A DNA stretch of 64,000 bases from JBOFZL01 sp051655155 (GCA_051655155.1 JBOFZL010000026.1:1-64000), one strand, 5' to 3'. Shown: positions 26,477-34,695, numbered from the stretch's first letter. Notes: a model not told the origin generated them from the letters alone. Translations and numbers: made by a program.

Positions 26477-27040
26477 ATGTTTACTGATAGTTTAAAAAAA
26501 AGAAGAAGTGTTTATAATATTAATAAGGAACTTCCTATAACTAGAGAAGAGCTAGAAAATACTATAGATGAAATAACTAGGTTAGTGCCAGATGCTTTTA
26601 ATATGAAGAGTGCAAGGGTATATTTTGTTATGGGTAAAGAGCATGAACAATTATGGGAAGAGGTGTATTCAATATTTGAAGGTAAGGTAGATATAGAGAA
26701 AATAAATTCTTTTAAAAATGGAGCAGGAACAATATTGTATTTTTATGATAGTGCTGTAGTAGAAGGGTTAGAAGAAAAATTTCCACTTTATGCAGCTAAT
26801 TTTAAAATATGGGCAAATCATGGAAATGCAATGTTACAATTTAGTATATGGTCTGCTCTTGCAGAAATGGGAATAGGAGCAAACCTACAGCACTACAATC
26901 CAATAATTGATGAAAAAGTTAAAGAATTGTTCAAAATTCCAAAAGAATATACAATGGTTGCGCAAATGCCTTTTGGGGGAATTGTAAATATGCCAGATCC
27001 AAAAGAAGAAGAGAGTTTTAAGCGTTTTATAGCATTATAA
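26477..27040 (+). CDS. Nitroreductase family protein
   Basis: A 187-residue FMN-dependent oxidoreductase-like protein. RRSVYNINKELPIT at the N terminus is the usual phosphate-binding start of nitroreductases, and LAEMGIGANLQHYNP and the MPFGG motif near the C terminus match the Frm2/HBN-like branch. Natural substrates are unknown; the family reduces nitro compounds or quinones in vitro. It follows pirin by 11 bases and is probably controlled by the MarR protein at the head of the operon. Confidence 0.88.
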   Translation: MFTDSLKKRRSVYNINKELPITREELENTIDEITRLVPDAFNMKSARVYFVMGKEHEQLWEEVYSIFEGKVDIEKINSFKNGAGTILYFYDSAVVEGLEEKFPLYAANFKIWANHGNAMLQFSIWSALAEMGIGANLQHYNPIIDEKVKELFKIPKEYTMVAQMPFGGIVNMPDPKEEESFKRFIAL

Positions 27041-27228
27041 AAATTTAAAAACATTTATTTATGTGTTTAATTTGTATATGTAAACAGCATGTAATATAAT
27101 TATAAATTTTAACTATACTTATTATAGTGAAAAACTATATATTTGTAGATAAAAATAAATTTCCAACTGTAATTTATTTAATTACTATGATATGATTATC
27201 TTATTATTAATTTTATGAGGTGATGAAT

Positions 27229-27819
27229 ATGGAGAAGATAATAGATTGTAGAGGACTGGACTGCCCTAAGCCTGTACTGAAAACTATAAAAGCTTTAGAA
27301 GAAGGTGGATTTGACACATTGATGGTTCAAGTTGATAATTTAACGGCTAGGGAAAATGTTACAAGGCTTGCAAATAGCAAAAATTTAAGTTCAAGCTTTG
27401 AGGAAAAGCCATTTGGCTTTGAAATTAAAATTTTGGTAGAGGGCGGAATACTATTTTCAGAGATTAAGGAAGATTCTACTAATGAAGGTAGAATTTATGT
27501 GATTAAAAGTGATAAGCTGGGTGAAGGAGCAGAGGAACTAGGTAAGATTCTTATGAATGGTTTTCTGTTTACGTTAACTCAGACTGATCCTATACCTAAC
27601 AGAATTGTACTATTAAATAGTGGGGTGTATTTAAGTACTAATACGGAAGAGTCTGTTAGACACTTGCAGGCACTATCAGATAAAGGAACAAAGATATATT
27701 CTTGTGGAACCTGTCTTAATTTCTATGGTTTATCAGAAGATCTCAAGGTTGGAGAAGTTGGCAATATGTATGACGTAGTAGATAGTATATCTGGGGATAT
27801 TCCAGCTATAACTTTATAG
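27229..27819 (+). CDS. yedF: YedF-like sulfurtransferase / selenium metabolism protein
   Basis: The N-terminal domain is a TusA-like (SirA) sulfur carrier with the CPxP motif in DCRGLDCPKPVLKT (C12), and the C-terminal half (from about residue 80) is DsrE-like with YSCGTCLNFYGL. This two-domain form is typical of YedF proteins linked with selenium use in anaerobes. The GAGGTGA at 27217-27223 places the start at 27229; upstream GTG and ATG codons in frame are inside or too near the ribosome site. It is followed by a DUF3343 gene, another selenium/sulfur carrier candidate, seven bases later. Confidence 0.9.
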   Translation: MEKIIDCRGLDCPKPVLKTIKALEEGGFDTLMVQVDNLTARENVTRLANSKNLSSSFEEKPFGFEIKILVEGGILFSEIKEDSTNEGRIYVIKSDKLGEGAEELGKILMNGFLFTLTQTDPIPNRIVLLNSGVYLSTNTEESVRHLQALSDKGTKIYSCGTCLNFYGLSEDLKVGEVGNMYDVVDSISGDIPAITL

Positions 27820-27826
27820 GAGGCAT

Positions 27827-28063
27827 ATGTATACTATTAGTTTTCAATCAACACATAATGCAATTAAGTCTAAGGCGATATTTACAAAGGAAAAAATCAC
27901 TCTTAATGTTATACCAACTCCAAGGGTTATAAGTAGTAGTTGTGGTATGAGCATTCAAGTTATTGATGATACGCCAGTTGCCAGGTTAAAAGAACTTATA
28001 GCTGATAATGAAATTGCTATTTATGGAATTTTTGACGAAAATCTTAATAAGGTGGAGGACTAA
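27827..28063 (+). CDS. DUF3343 protein, putative Se/S carrier
   Basis: A 78-residue protein of the DUF3343 family, described as putative selenium/sulfur carriers. The key feature is the cysteine in ISSSCGMSIQV after TPRVI. The fold is likely a small alpha/beta domain. AGGAGG lies at the junction with yedF, and a seven-base gap suggests co-translation. It probably passes sulfur or selenium with YedF, but no substrate is proven. Confidence 0.88.
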   Translation: MYTISFQSTHNAIKSKAIFTKEKITLNVIPTPRVISSSCGMSIQVIDDTPVARLKELIADNEIAIYGIFDENLNKVED

Positions 28064-28065
28064 CC

Positions 28066-28269
28066 ATGAAGATGCCAATGAAGCTTAATGTAGGGGATGT
28101 GGTGATCTTAAAGAAAAATCATCCCTGCGGAGGGAATATATTTGAGATTAAAAGAACGGGTATGGACTTTCGTATTCGTTGTATAACCTGTGGTAAAGAG
28201 GTTTGGCTAGAAAGACCAGAACTGGAAAGAAGAATAAAATCAATTACAACAAAAGAAAATGAGAATTAG
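28066..28269 (+). CDS. DUF951 family protein
   Basis: A 67-residue protein of the DUF951 family, which is widespread in Firmicutes and of unknown function. The core KLNVGDVVILKKNHPCGGN and a C-x-x-C motif in RCITCGKEVWL suggest a small SH3-like fold, possibly with zinc. It starts two bases after the DUF3343 gene, with GGAGG overlapping that gene's end. A strong terminator follows. Confidence 0.9.
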   Translation: MKMPMKLNVGDVVILKKNHPCGGNIFEIKRTGMDFRIRCITCGKEVWLERPELERRIKSITTKENEN

Positions 28270-28286
28270 TGTTGTCTATACGAGCA

Positions 28287-28328
28287 AAACCCTCCCTGTG
28301 AAAATTGTAAGTGGAGGGTTTATTTTTT
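28287..28328 (+). terminator. Terminator after the yedF operon
   Basis: AAACCCTCC at 28287-28295 pairs with GGAGGGTTT at 28313-28321, followed by ATTTTTT. Confidence 0.88.
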
Positions 28329-28437
28329 GATTAGAAGATTAAGGCTTACGATTCCCGTTAAGATTAAATAGTTTTTAGGATAGAAAAAGATAATATATTG
28401 AAATTGTAGGGATAGTTATAACTATCCTTTTTTCTAT

Positions 28438-28465
28438 TGACAAAATATTTTATTTGAAATAAAAT
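28438..28465 (+). promoter_or_regulatory. Promoter of the copA-csoR operon
   Basis: TTGACA at 28438-28443 and TAAAAT at 28460-28465 with a 16-base spacer, directly upstream of the copper operator. Confidence 0.78.
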
Positions 28466-28475
28466 GAACATATGT

Positions 28476-28495
28476 TACCCCACCCTGTGGGGGTA
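28476..28495. promoter_or_regulatory. CsoR-type copper operator
   Basis: TACCCCAC-CCT-GTGGGGGTA is a G/C-rich inverted repeat in an AT-rich setting, of the pattern bound by CsoR repressors (TACCCC...GGGGTA). It lies just downstream of the promoter and upstream of copA, and the csoR gene ends the same operon, so autoregulation is likely. Confidence 0.85.
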
Positions 28496-28514
28496 GCTAG
28501 AAGGAGAGGGATAG

Positions 28515-31064
28515 ATGAGAAAAACTGTTGAGGTTACCGGGATGACCTGTTCCGCCTGTGCATCTCATGTGGAGAAGGCTGTTAATAAGCTAAATGGTAT
28601 AAATTCTGTGAGTGTAAGTTTGCTGACCAATTCTATGAAGGTGGACTATGATGAGGATAGATTAAAGCTAGAGGATATAGTTGTAGCAGTTGAAAAATCA
28701 GGGTATGGTGCTAGTTTACCTAGGGAGAAGAAGGGGGAAGAAAGCTACAAGGCGAAGGCTCTAAAAGAAGAGAGCAAGCAGATTAAGTTCAGACTATGGA
28801 TATCTTTTAGTTTTCTTTTACCTTTATTTTATATATCTATGGGACATATGCTTAAATGGCCTTTACCAGAGATTTTTCATGGTGTAGAAAATGCCATAAC
28901 TTTTGGATTTACTCAATTCTTACTGGTTTTACCAATAGCCTATGTAAATAGGAGTTTTTTTATTAAGGGTTTTAAAAGTCTCTTTGCAAAAAGTCCTAAC
29001 ATGGATTCACTTATAGCCATAGGTTCAACGGCGGCTATCTTATACGGAATCTTTGCCATATATAAGATAGGCTATGGACTGGGACATATGGATATGGAAA
29101 TGGTTATGAAGTTTTCTATGGATCTTTATTTTGAGTCGGCAGGAACAATACTTGCGCTTATAACTCTTGGTAAGTTTTTAGAGGCGAGGGCGAAGGGTAA
29201 GACCTCTGAAGCTATAGAGAAGTTAATCCAACTTAGACCGGATGAAGCTACAGTGCTAAGAGATGGAGAGTATGTAATTTTAGGTTATGATGAACTGAAA
29301 AAAGGGGACATTGTAGCAGTTAAACCAGGAGAAGCTATAGCTGTTGACGGCTTTATAGTAAAAGGGTTTACAGCTATTGATGAAAGTGCCATCACGGGGG
29401 AAAGTGTTCCTGTAGATAAGTTTGTAGGAGATAAGGTTACGGGGGCCACTACAAATAAGTCAGGATATATTGAGTTTGAAGCTACTAGGGTGGGTGAAGA
29501 TACAGCCCTTTCTCAAATTATAAGATTGGTGGAAGAGGCTTCATCATCTAAGGCTCCTATAGCTAAGCTAGCAGATAGGATAAGTGGAGTTTTTGTTCCT
29601 GTGGTGATAGTAGTGGCTATTTTGGCTACTGGGGCTTGGTTGTTAATGGGACAAAGTTTTGAATTTGCTCTTTCTATAGGAATTGCAGTATTGGTTATTT
29701 CCTGTCCTTGTGCTTTGGGTTTAGCTACTCCTACTGCTATTATGGTAGGGACAGGTAAGGGAGCTCAAAATGGGATATTGATTAAGTCAGCAGATGCCTT
29801 GGAAACAGCACACCATATAGATACTGTAGTCTTGGATAAGACTGGAACCGTAACCGAGGGCAATCCGAAGGTAACAAATATAATAAATATAGGAAGTTTT
29901 GAGGAAAATGACTTGATAGAGATGGCTCTAAGTTTGGAGCAAAACTCTGAACATCCTCTTGGACGTGCTATAATGGAGTATGGTAGAGAAAAGGCCTTGA
30001 AGCCAATAAATTGTGAGGATTTTAAAATCTTAGAAGGTAGAGGAGTAACTGCTCTTGTTAATAATAAAAGATATTATGGGGGTAATCCAAGGCTTATTAA
30101 AGAGCTTAATCTGGGAAGTGAGAAGCTGGAAGAAATTGTGGCGACACTAGCAACTCAAGGTAAGACTCCTATGATATTTACTAACGAAGTTGAAGTTTTG
30201 GGTATAATTGCAGTAGCTGATCCTATTAAATCTACAAGCAAGGAAGCGGTAGAAGCTTTGATGAATATGGGAATAAAGGTTATAATGCTTACAGGGGATA
30301 ATGAGATTACAGCTAATGCCATAGGTTCAGAGGTTGGTATAACTAATATAGTATCTGGGGTTCTACCTGAAGGTAAGGAAAAAGAAGTTAGAAAACTCAT
30401 GGGTGAAGGTAAAAAGGTGGCTATGGTAGGTGACGGGATAAATGATGCACCTGCCTTGGCTAGGGCTGATATTGGAGTGGCCATAGGTTCAGGGACTGAT
30501 ATTACAGTGGAGTCAGCAGATGTGGTGTTGGTGAGAAGTGACTTAAATGATGTGGTTACCTTGGTGGAGCTAAGTAGGGCAACCATTAGAAATATTAAGC
30601 AGAATCTTTTTTGGGCATTTATATATAATGCTATAGGAATTCCTTTAGCAACAGGGATATTCTATTATCAATTGGATTGGAAACTAAGTCCGATGTTTGC
30701 GGCAGGCACAATGAGTTTAAGTTCTGTAAGTGTGGTTTCTAACGCATTAAGACTTAAGTTATATAAGCCAAGAAGATATTCTGTTCAAAATGTTCAGGTG
30801 GATTTTGAAGATAACAATCAAGAATTTGTGGAAAAGTTGAAAGGAGAAAAGAAGATGAAGAAGGTAATTATTAAGATTGAAGGTATGATGTGTGGGCACT
30901 GTACAGGAAGGGTTGACGGAGCACTTAATGCCTTAGAAGGTGTAAATGCCACTGTGGATTTAGAAAGTGGAGAGGCTCGAATTGAAGTAGCAGAAGGTAT
31001 AGGAAATCAGGTGCTTGTAAAGGCTATTGAAGATGCAGGCTACAAAGTCTTGGAGGTAAGGTAG
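28515..31064 (+). CDS. copA: Copper-exporting P-type ATPase with C-terminal CopZ-like domain
   Basis: An 849-residue P1B ATPase that pumps Cu(I) out of the cell. An N-terminal heavy-metal domain has the GMTCSACAS motif (C12, C15). Eight membrane helices include the CPC metal site at C397-C399; the phosphorylation motif DKTGT starts at D441; the hinge GDGINDAP is present. After the last helix a second heavy-metal domain (GMMCGHCTGR, C793 and C796) is appended, which is unusual at the C terminus. AGGAGAGGG precedes the ATG. The stop overlaps the csoR start by one base. Copper specificity follows from the CPC site, the CsoR operator and the linked csoR gene. Confidence 0.95.
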   Translation: MRKTVEVTGMTCSACASHVEKAVNKLNGINSVSVSLLTNSMKVDYDEDRLKLEDIVVAVEKSGYGASLPREKKGEESYKAKALKEESKQIKFRLWISFSFLLPLFYISMGHMLKWPLPEIFHGVENAITFGFTQFLLVLPIAYVNRSFFIKGFKSLFAKSPNMDSLIAIGSTAAILYGIFAIYKIGYGLGHMDMEMVMKFSMDLYFESAGTILALITLGKFLEARAKGKTSEAIEKLIQLRPDEATVLRDGEYVILGYDELKKGDIVAVKPGEAIAVDGFIVKGFTAIDESAITGESVPVDKFVGDKVTGATTNKSGYIEFEATRVGEDTALSQIIRLVEEASSSKAPIAKLADRISGVFVPVVIVVAILATGAWLLMGQSFEFALSIGIAVLVISCPCALGLATPTAIMVGTGKGAQNGILIKSADALETAHHIDTVVLDKTGTVTEGNPKVTNIINIGSFEENDLIEMALSLEQNSEHPLGRAIMEYGREKALKPINCEDFKILEGRGVTALVNNKRYYGGNPRLIKELNLGSEKLEEIVATLATQGKTPMIFTNEVEVLGIIAVADPIKSTSKEAVEALMNMGIKVIMLTGDNEITANAIGSEVGITNIVSGVLPEGKEKEVRKLMGEGKKVAMVGDGINDAPALARADIGVAIGSGTDITVESADVVLVRSDLNDVVTLVELSRATIRNIKQNLFWAFIYNAIGIPLATGIFYYQLDWKLSPMFAAGTMSLSSVSVVSNALRLKLYKPRRYSVQNVQVDFEDNNQEFVEKLKGEKKMKKVIIKIEGMMCGHCTGRVDGALNALEGVNATVDLESGEARIEVAEGIGNQVLVKAIEDAGYKVLEVR
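30855..31064 (+). other. Possible internal start for a free CopZ-like chaperone
   Basis: An in-frame ATG at 30855 is preceded by AAAGGAG nine bases upstream. Translation from it would give a 69-residue protein starting MKKVIIKIEGMMCGHC, the size and layout of a CopZ copper chaperone. This could be a leftover of a gene fusion or a working second product of copA. Confidence 0.5.
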
Positions 31065-31327
31065 TGAGAGCTGAAAAAAAACCTATAGAAACCCTGCTAA
31101 AAACTGCTAAGGGGCAGGTAGAGGGGATATTGAAGATGGTGGAAGATGATAGGTATTGTATAGATATATCAACCCAAATTATGGCTACAATAGCCATATT
31201 AAAAAAAGCCAATACCCAAGTGCTAAAAAGTCATATTGAAGGCTGTGTAAAGACCGCCATAGATACAGGGGATATAGATGAAAAGCTGGAAGAGATAAAA
31301 CTTGTGCTAGAAAAGTTAAGCAAGTAG
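31064..31327 (+). CDS. csoR: Copper-sensing repressor CsoR
   Basis: An 87-residue all-helical repressor of the CsoR/RcnR family. The Cu(I) ligands are in the CsoR pattern: C32 in DRYCIDIS, H57 and C61 in SHIEGC. In the absence of copper it should bind the GC-rich operator at 28476-28495 and repress copA and itself. The GTG start at 31064 overlaps the copA stop (TAGTG) and has GGAGGTAAGG upstream. Length is normal. Confidence 0.93.
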   Translation: MRAEKKPIETLLKTAKGQVEGILKMVEDDRYCIDISTQIMATIAILKKANTQVLKSHIEGCVKTAIDTGDIDEKLEEIKLVLEKLSK

Positions 31328-31757
31328 CAGGTACGAACTTTAAAAGCTTAAAACATATGAAGATACCTGGAGATATTCTTGATGTTAATCTTAATGATTA
31401 TATTGTATGTTCTACTACATCTAAGAGTTATAGAATCTAATCCCTTATTATCTGAAAATGGATTTATGACAATTCAATACAATATCAAAATGGACTTTTA
31501 TGTGTAAGTGACGATAGTGAAGTCGGTACTTTTTACAGCTATAGAAGAAATTTGTTTTTTATGATAGATTCGTTATATTAAAACTAATGGATGGGATGGT
31601 AATTTTTTTAGCTCATTTGCAGAAGAATACTAAGGAAGCGTGTGGCTATTTGACGAAACTTTATGAATGAGGAAAAGGCAAAAGTAAACCACCCGTTTTA
31701 CGGGTGGTCATGATTAGAGCGAAAGTTCAATTTTATTTTATAACGAATCGAAATATA
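31328..31757. other. Gene-poor stretch with hairpin and possible gene remnants
   Basis: No intact gene is seen. A short frame at about 31355-31440 and another at about 31455-31580 (with LLCVSDDSEVGTFYSY) have ordinary codon use but lack starts or are broken by stops, suggesting decay of an older gene. A perfect hairpin at 31688-31708 follows. There is no clear terminator right after csoR. Confidence 0.35.
31688..31708. repeat. Perfect 9-bp hairpin, possible terminator or IS200/IS605-type end
   Basis: ACCACCCGT and ACGGGTGGT pair around a TTT loop and are followed by CATGATTAG. GC-rich hairpins of this form mark ends of IS200/IS605-family elements, but no transposase is near. It lacks a T run on the plus side; it could also act as a terminator for the minus-strand gene ending at 31758. 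Confidence 0.4.
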
Positions 31758-32750
31758 TTAATTTTTATAATATGATTTTTTTCTTAAAGACTTAAGAGCA
31801 AATATAGCTATTATAGATATGAGTGCTAATGCAAATACATATTTTAAATCAAATGAGTTACCGGTCTTTGGTGTATTGTCCAGAACTCTCTTGGTTAATG
31901 ATTTTATGTTAGATGAAATAGTAGTCTTAACCTCACTACTATTAGTAGCATCGACCTTTTTTATAGAATCACCAGTAGCTTCATTTGGGCGATCCAATGT
32001 ATTATTTGAGTTATTTGGATTAGCTATAACTGTTGAATTTGTTGAATTTGTTGGATTAGTCGGGTTTGTTGGATTAGTCGGGTTCGTTGGATTAGTCGGG
32101 TTTGTTGGATTAGTCGGGTTCGTTGGATTAGTCGGGTTTGTTGGATTAGTCGGGTTTGTTGGATTAGTCGGGTTCGTTGGATTAGTCGGATCTGTTGGAT
32201 TAGTCGGGTTTGTTGGATTAGTCGGGTTTGTTGGATTAGTCGGGTTCGTTGGATTAGTCGGGTTTGTTGGATTAGTCGGGTTTGTTGGATTAGTCGGGTT
32301 TGTTGGATCGGTTGGAGTTACTGGTTTAAGTTTATAGGTAGGTTTAAATATTATTGGACCAGGACCAACTATTCCTGTAACTTCATTATTAGCTATTATA
32401 GCAGGACTAGGACTATTATCTATTCTTTCCCAAGCAACAAATTCATAGCCAACTTTTTCTTTTGGGGTTGGGACTGGAGAAGCTCCTGCTATAGTGGTAT
32501 TTGTATTTGTATCATATCCGATAGCAATTTTATATTCTTTTAAAATAGCTTCATCAGCTTCATTTTCTCTAAAAATAACTTTTACTCCCCAAACAGCAGT
32601 AAGTTTGGAAAGTACAATATGAGGTCCTTCTTCTGGAATAGGTTCTCCCGGTTGGTAAAGACGTTCCTCAGCAAAAGTAGGGATGGAAATAAGATTGATA
32701 GATAGGATTATCCCTAAAATAAGATTTAAAGCCCTAAGTTTTGGTTTCAT
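31758..32750 (-). CDS. Secreted, wall-anchored repeat protein with NPT repeats
   Basis: A surface protein of 330 residues. A signal peptide (about 1-27, ending TFAEE) is followed by a short domain (about 30-135) with the phrase KVGYEFVAWE that resembles Listeria-Bacteroides or InlB-type B-repeat units. A long tract of (NPT)n tripeptides (about residues 145-235) forms a stalk. The C terminus has the sorting signal NTPKTGN, a membrane helix and a basic tail, so a sortase probably fixes it to the cell wall; the motif is TPKTG rather than LPKTG. AAAGGA precedes the ATG. Function is unknown; adhesion is a guess from the layout. Confidence 0.85.
   Translation of the reverse strand: MKPKLRALNLILGIILSINLISIPTFAEERLYQPGEPIPEEGPHIVLSKLTAVWGVKVIFRENEADEAILKEYKIAIGYDTNTNTTIAGASPVPTPKEKVGYEFVAWERIDNSPSPAIIANNEVTGIVGPGPIIFKPTYKLKPVTPTDPTNPTNPTNPTNPTNPTNPTNPTNPTNPTNPTNPTNPTDPTNPTNPTNPTNPTNPTNPTNPTNPTNPTNPTNPTNPTNPTNPTNPTNSTNSTVIANPNNSNNTLDRPNEATGDSIKKVDATNSSEVKTTISSNIKSLTKRVLDNTPKTGNSFDLKYVFALALISIIAIFALKSLRKKSYYKN
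32053..32304 (-). repeat. Fourteen-copy 18-bp tandem repeat encoding NPT units
   Basis: On the plus strand the unit ggattagtcgggtttgtt repeats 14 times without interruption (252 bases). Units differ mainly by a silent T/C at one position, and unit 8 has ggatct, giving a DPT in the middle. The unit is a multiple of three, so copy-number change keeps the frame. Confidence 0.9.
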
Positions 32751-32928
32751 AAATATATCCTTTCATAGTTAATGTGTATTTTATTTGTATCTAGCTTTGA
32801 TTATATCATTTTGAATTTATTAATTCAAGCAAGTATATATTAATTAAAAGCTCATCATGGAATTAAGATTTCATAAATCTGCAGAAGTAGGCCAACTTTA
32901 TAATGAGGAAGATCCTTATATTCAGCTT

Positions 32929-33774
32929 TTAGCTTTCAATTGGCGCATCAGTTTCTTTTAGTCTATAAATAACAACATTTTTAGAATTATCACTATCAAT
33001 TTTAATAGTCTTATTGGAGTTAGAATTATCAATCATATAGTTTGCCTCTAAAGTTGGATCTAATTCGAACTGTGATTGAGCATCAATAAAGTTTCCTTGA
33101 TCATCTATAAGACGATAAAACTTTAAATCATTAGATTCGCCTAAAGAAAAAAATTCTCCTCCCCAAAAAAGGGAATTATATTCAGGATGAATGGGAGATT
33201 CGGAAAAGTTTACAATAGATATATTAACGGTTTCACCTACGGAAACGTTATTGATGTAGTGGATTAGAGGCATTTTGTCTAATTTATATGAAAAATCACC
33301 ATTGAAATGACGTGAGTAAACCGGTTTACCAGGGGAGGTATAGTCAGTATCATCTTTGCTATAGGCAACAAATCGCACTGTAACAAGAGGTTTTTCTTCT
33401 TTCTCAAACTTATATCCAAGAAATTCATAACCTTCCCGTTCAGGGTTTTTATCATCAATTTTATCTATATTTAAAATATCATCAGAATTTAATTCTTTTA
33501 CTTCCATATCATCATCAGATTGTTCATTATAAGTATAAAGCTTGCGAGCATTTTCATATACATGGTTGGAATAAAAAACAGATGAATGTATCTTAGGAAC
33601 TAAGTTTGAAGATATCATATTTGATGGAAAATAGTTGACGTTATCTTCACAAGCCTTGTTGTAGACAATTTCTTCGCTGAACATATTGTTATCATCCCAT
33701 TCTCCGTAAGATACGGGGGTTATAAGGGCAGTTGTAGCAGTAAATACTACAAGCATTAATTTTAATTTTTTCAT
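32929..33774 (-). CDS. Secreted protein of unknown function
   Basis: A 281-residue protein with a signal peptide (MKKLKLMLVVFTATTALITPVSYG). I do not recognise a named family. A middle stretch REGYEFLGYKFEKEEKP is similar to KVGYEFVAWERIDN in the neighbouring wall-anchored protein, suggesting a shared repeat domain. There is no sorting motif or membrane anchor at the C terminus, which ends abruptly (KETDAPIES), so it is either released or has lost its anchor. It lies 178 bases upstream of the NPT-repeat protein on the same strand. Confidence 0.7.
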   Translation of the reverse strand: MKKLKLMLVVFTATTALITPVSYGEWDDNNMFSEEIVYNKACEDNVNYFPSNMISSNLVPKIHSSVFYSNHVYENARKLYTYNEQSDDDMEVKELNSDDILNIDKIDDKNPEREGYEFLGYKFEKEEKPLVTVRFVAYSKDDTDYTSPGKPVYSRHFNGDFSYKLDKMPLIHYINNVSVGETVNISIVNFSESPIHPEYNSLFWGGEFFSLGESNDLKFYRLIDDQGNFIDAQSQFELDPTLEANYMIDNSNSNKTIKIDSDNSKNVVIYRLKETDAPIES

Positions 33775-34040
33775 TTTGCACTCACTTTCTCATTTAATTA
33801 TTTAGTTATAAAAGAATTTAAACTTTAAATATTATAAAATATTATACCAAAAATATACTAATTAGGTCAAGTAAGATAGCTGAGGTTGCATAAAAAAATA
33901 TAAAGTATAAAATTTTTGATATGAGATTAAATACTTTTAATTAGTTTTTATTAGTGGTAAACTTATTACAGATATAATATAGCAAAGCTATATGAAGAAA
34001 TTATAAATTTGCACATAATTAAAATTAGGAGGGAAAACAA

Positions 34041-34682
34041 ATGAATTTAACAGATTTAACCTTAGATGGCTTTGTGTCTGAAATTGCTTCACCAAGTCCT
34101 GCACCAGGTGGAGGTTCTTGTGCTGCCTATAGTGCTTCTGTAGGGGCAGCTCTTGTGGAGATGATGGCACATCTGTCTTTCGGTAAAAAGGCTTACGAGG
34201 GAAGAACAGAGGAGGAGAAGATCGGTTTTGAAAAATCATATATGGAGATTTCAAGGATAAAAGACCAACTAGAGATATTGGTGGATAAAGATACGGCTGC
34301 GTTTGAAAAAGTAATGGCAGCTTTTAAACTTCCAAAGGATACGGATGAGGAAAAAACTTTGAGAAAACAGGCTATAGATGACGCAACTTGGATTTGTGTA
34401 GACGTGCCATATAAGGTTGCTGTTTTGGCGAAGAAGGGGATTGAAATTGCAAAGTCTATGATAGATATTGGCAATCAAAATGCTATAACGGATATAGGTG
34501 TAGGAATATTAATGCTTCATACAGGCTTAGAGGGTGCTATCCTTAATATTAAGGTAAATCTATGTTCAGTGATAGATCAAGAAAGAGCATTAAGTTTCAG
34601 AACAGAGATAGAAAGCTTATATAAGGAAGCTACAGATATGAAAGAGGTATTATTGTCAAAGGTTCATAAGGCTGTGGACTAG
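34041..34682 (+). CDS. fchA: Formiminotetrahydrofolate cyclodeaminase
   Basis: Converts 5-formimino-tetrahydrofolate to methenyl-tetrahydrofolate with release of ammonia, the last step of folate-linked histidine or purine breakdown. The protein has the family start SPSPAPGGGSCAAYSASVGAAL and a helical body including DIGVGILMLHTGLEGA. Length (213 aa) is right for the free-standing enzyme (FTCD C-terminal domain type). AGGAGG precedes the ATG. It is followed 13 bases later by hutI, which acts earlier in the same pathway. Confidence 0.92.
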   Translation: MNLTDLTLDGFVSEIASPSPAPGGGSCAAYSASVGAALVEMMAHLSFGKKAYEGRTEEEKIGFEKSYMEISRIKDQLEILVDKDTAAFEKVMAAFKLPKDTDEEKTLRKQAIDDATWICVDVPYKVAVLAKKGIEIAKSMIDIGNQNAITDIGVGILMLHTGLEGAILNIKVNLCSVIDQERALSFRTEIESLYKEATDMKEVLLSKVHKAVD

Positions 34683-34695
34683 AAAGGAGCTATAT

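Noticed and set aside
30155..30586. Minus-strand frame of 143 codons inside copA
   Set aside because: Antisense shadow of the well-supported CopA coding sequence.
32053..32304. Repeat array considered as a CRISPR
   Set aside because: The 18-bp units are contiguous and in frame with no unique spacers between them, and no cas genes are in the window.
31819..32337. Plus-strand frame of 172 codons rich in VGLVGFVG across the NPT repeat
   Set aside because: It is the antisense shadow of the 18-bp repeat in the wall-anchored protein gene; it has no ribosome site and the minus-strand frame has signal peptide and sorting motif.
32857..32961. Plus-strand frame of 34 codons starting MELRFHKSAEVG
   Set aside because: It overlaps the end of the secreted-protein gene on the other strand, has no ribosome site and no recognised family; kept out as unsupported.
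33988..34254. Minus-strand frame of 88 codons over the start of fchA
   Set aside because: Antisense to a clear coding sequence, with low-complexity composition and no ribosome site.
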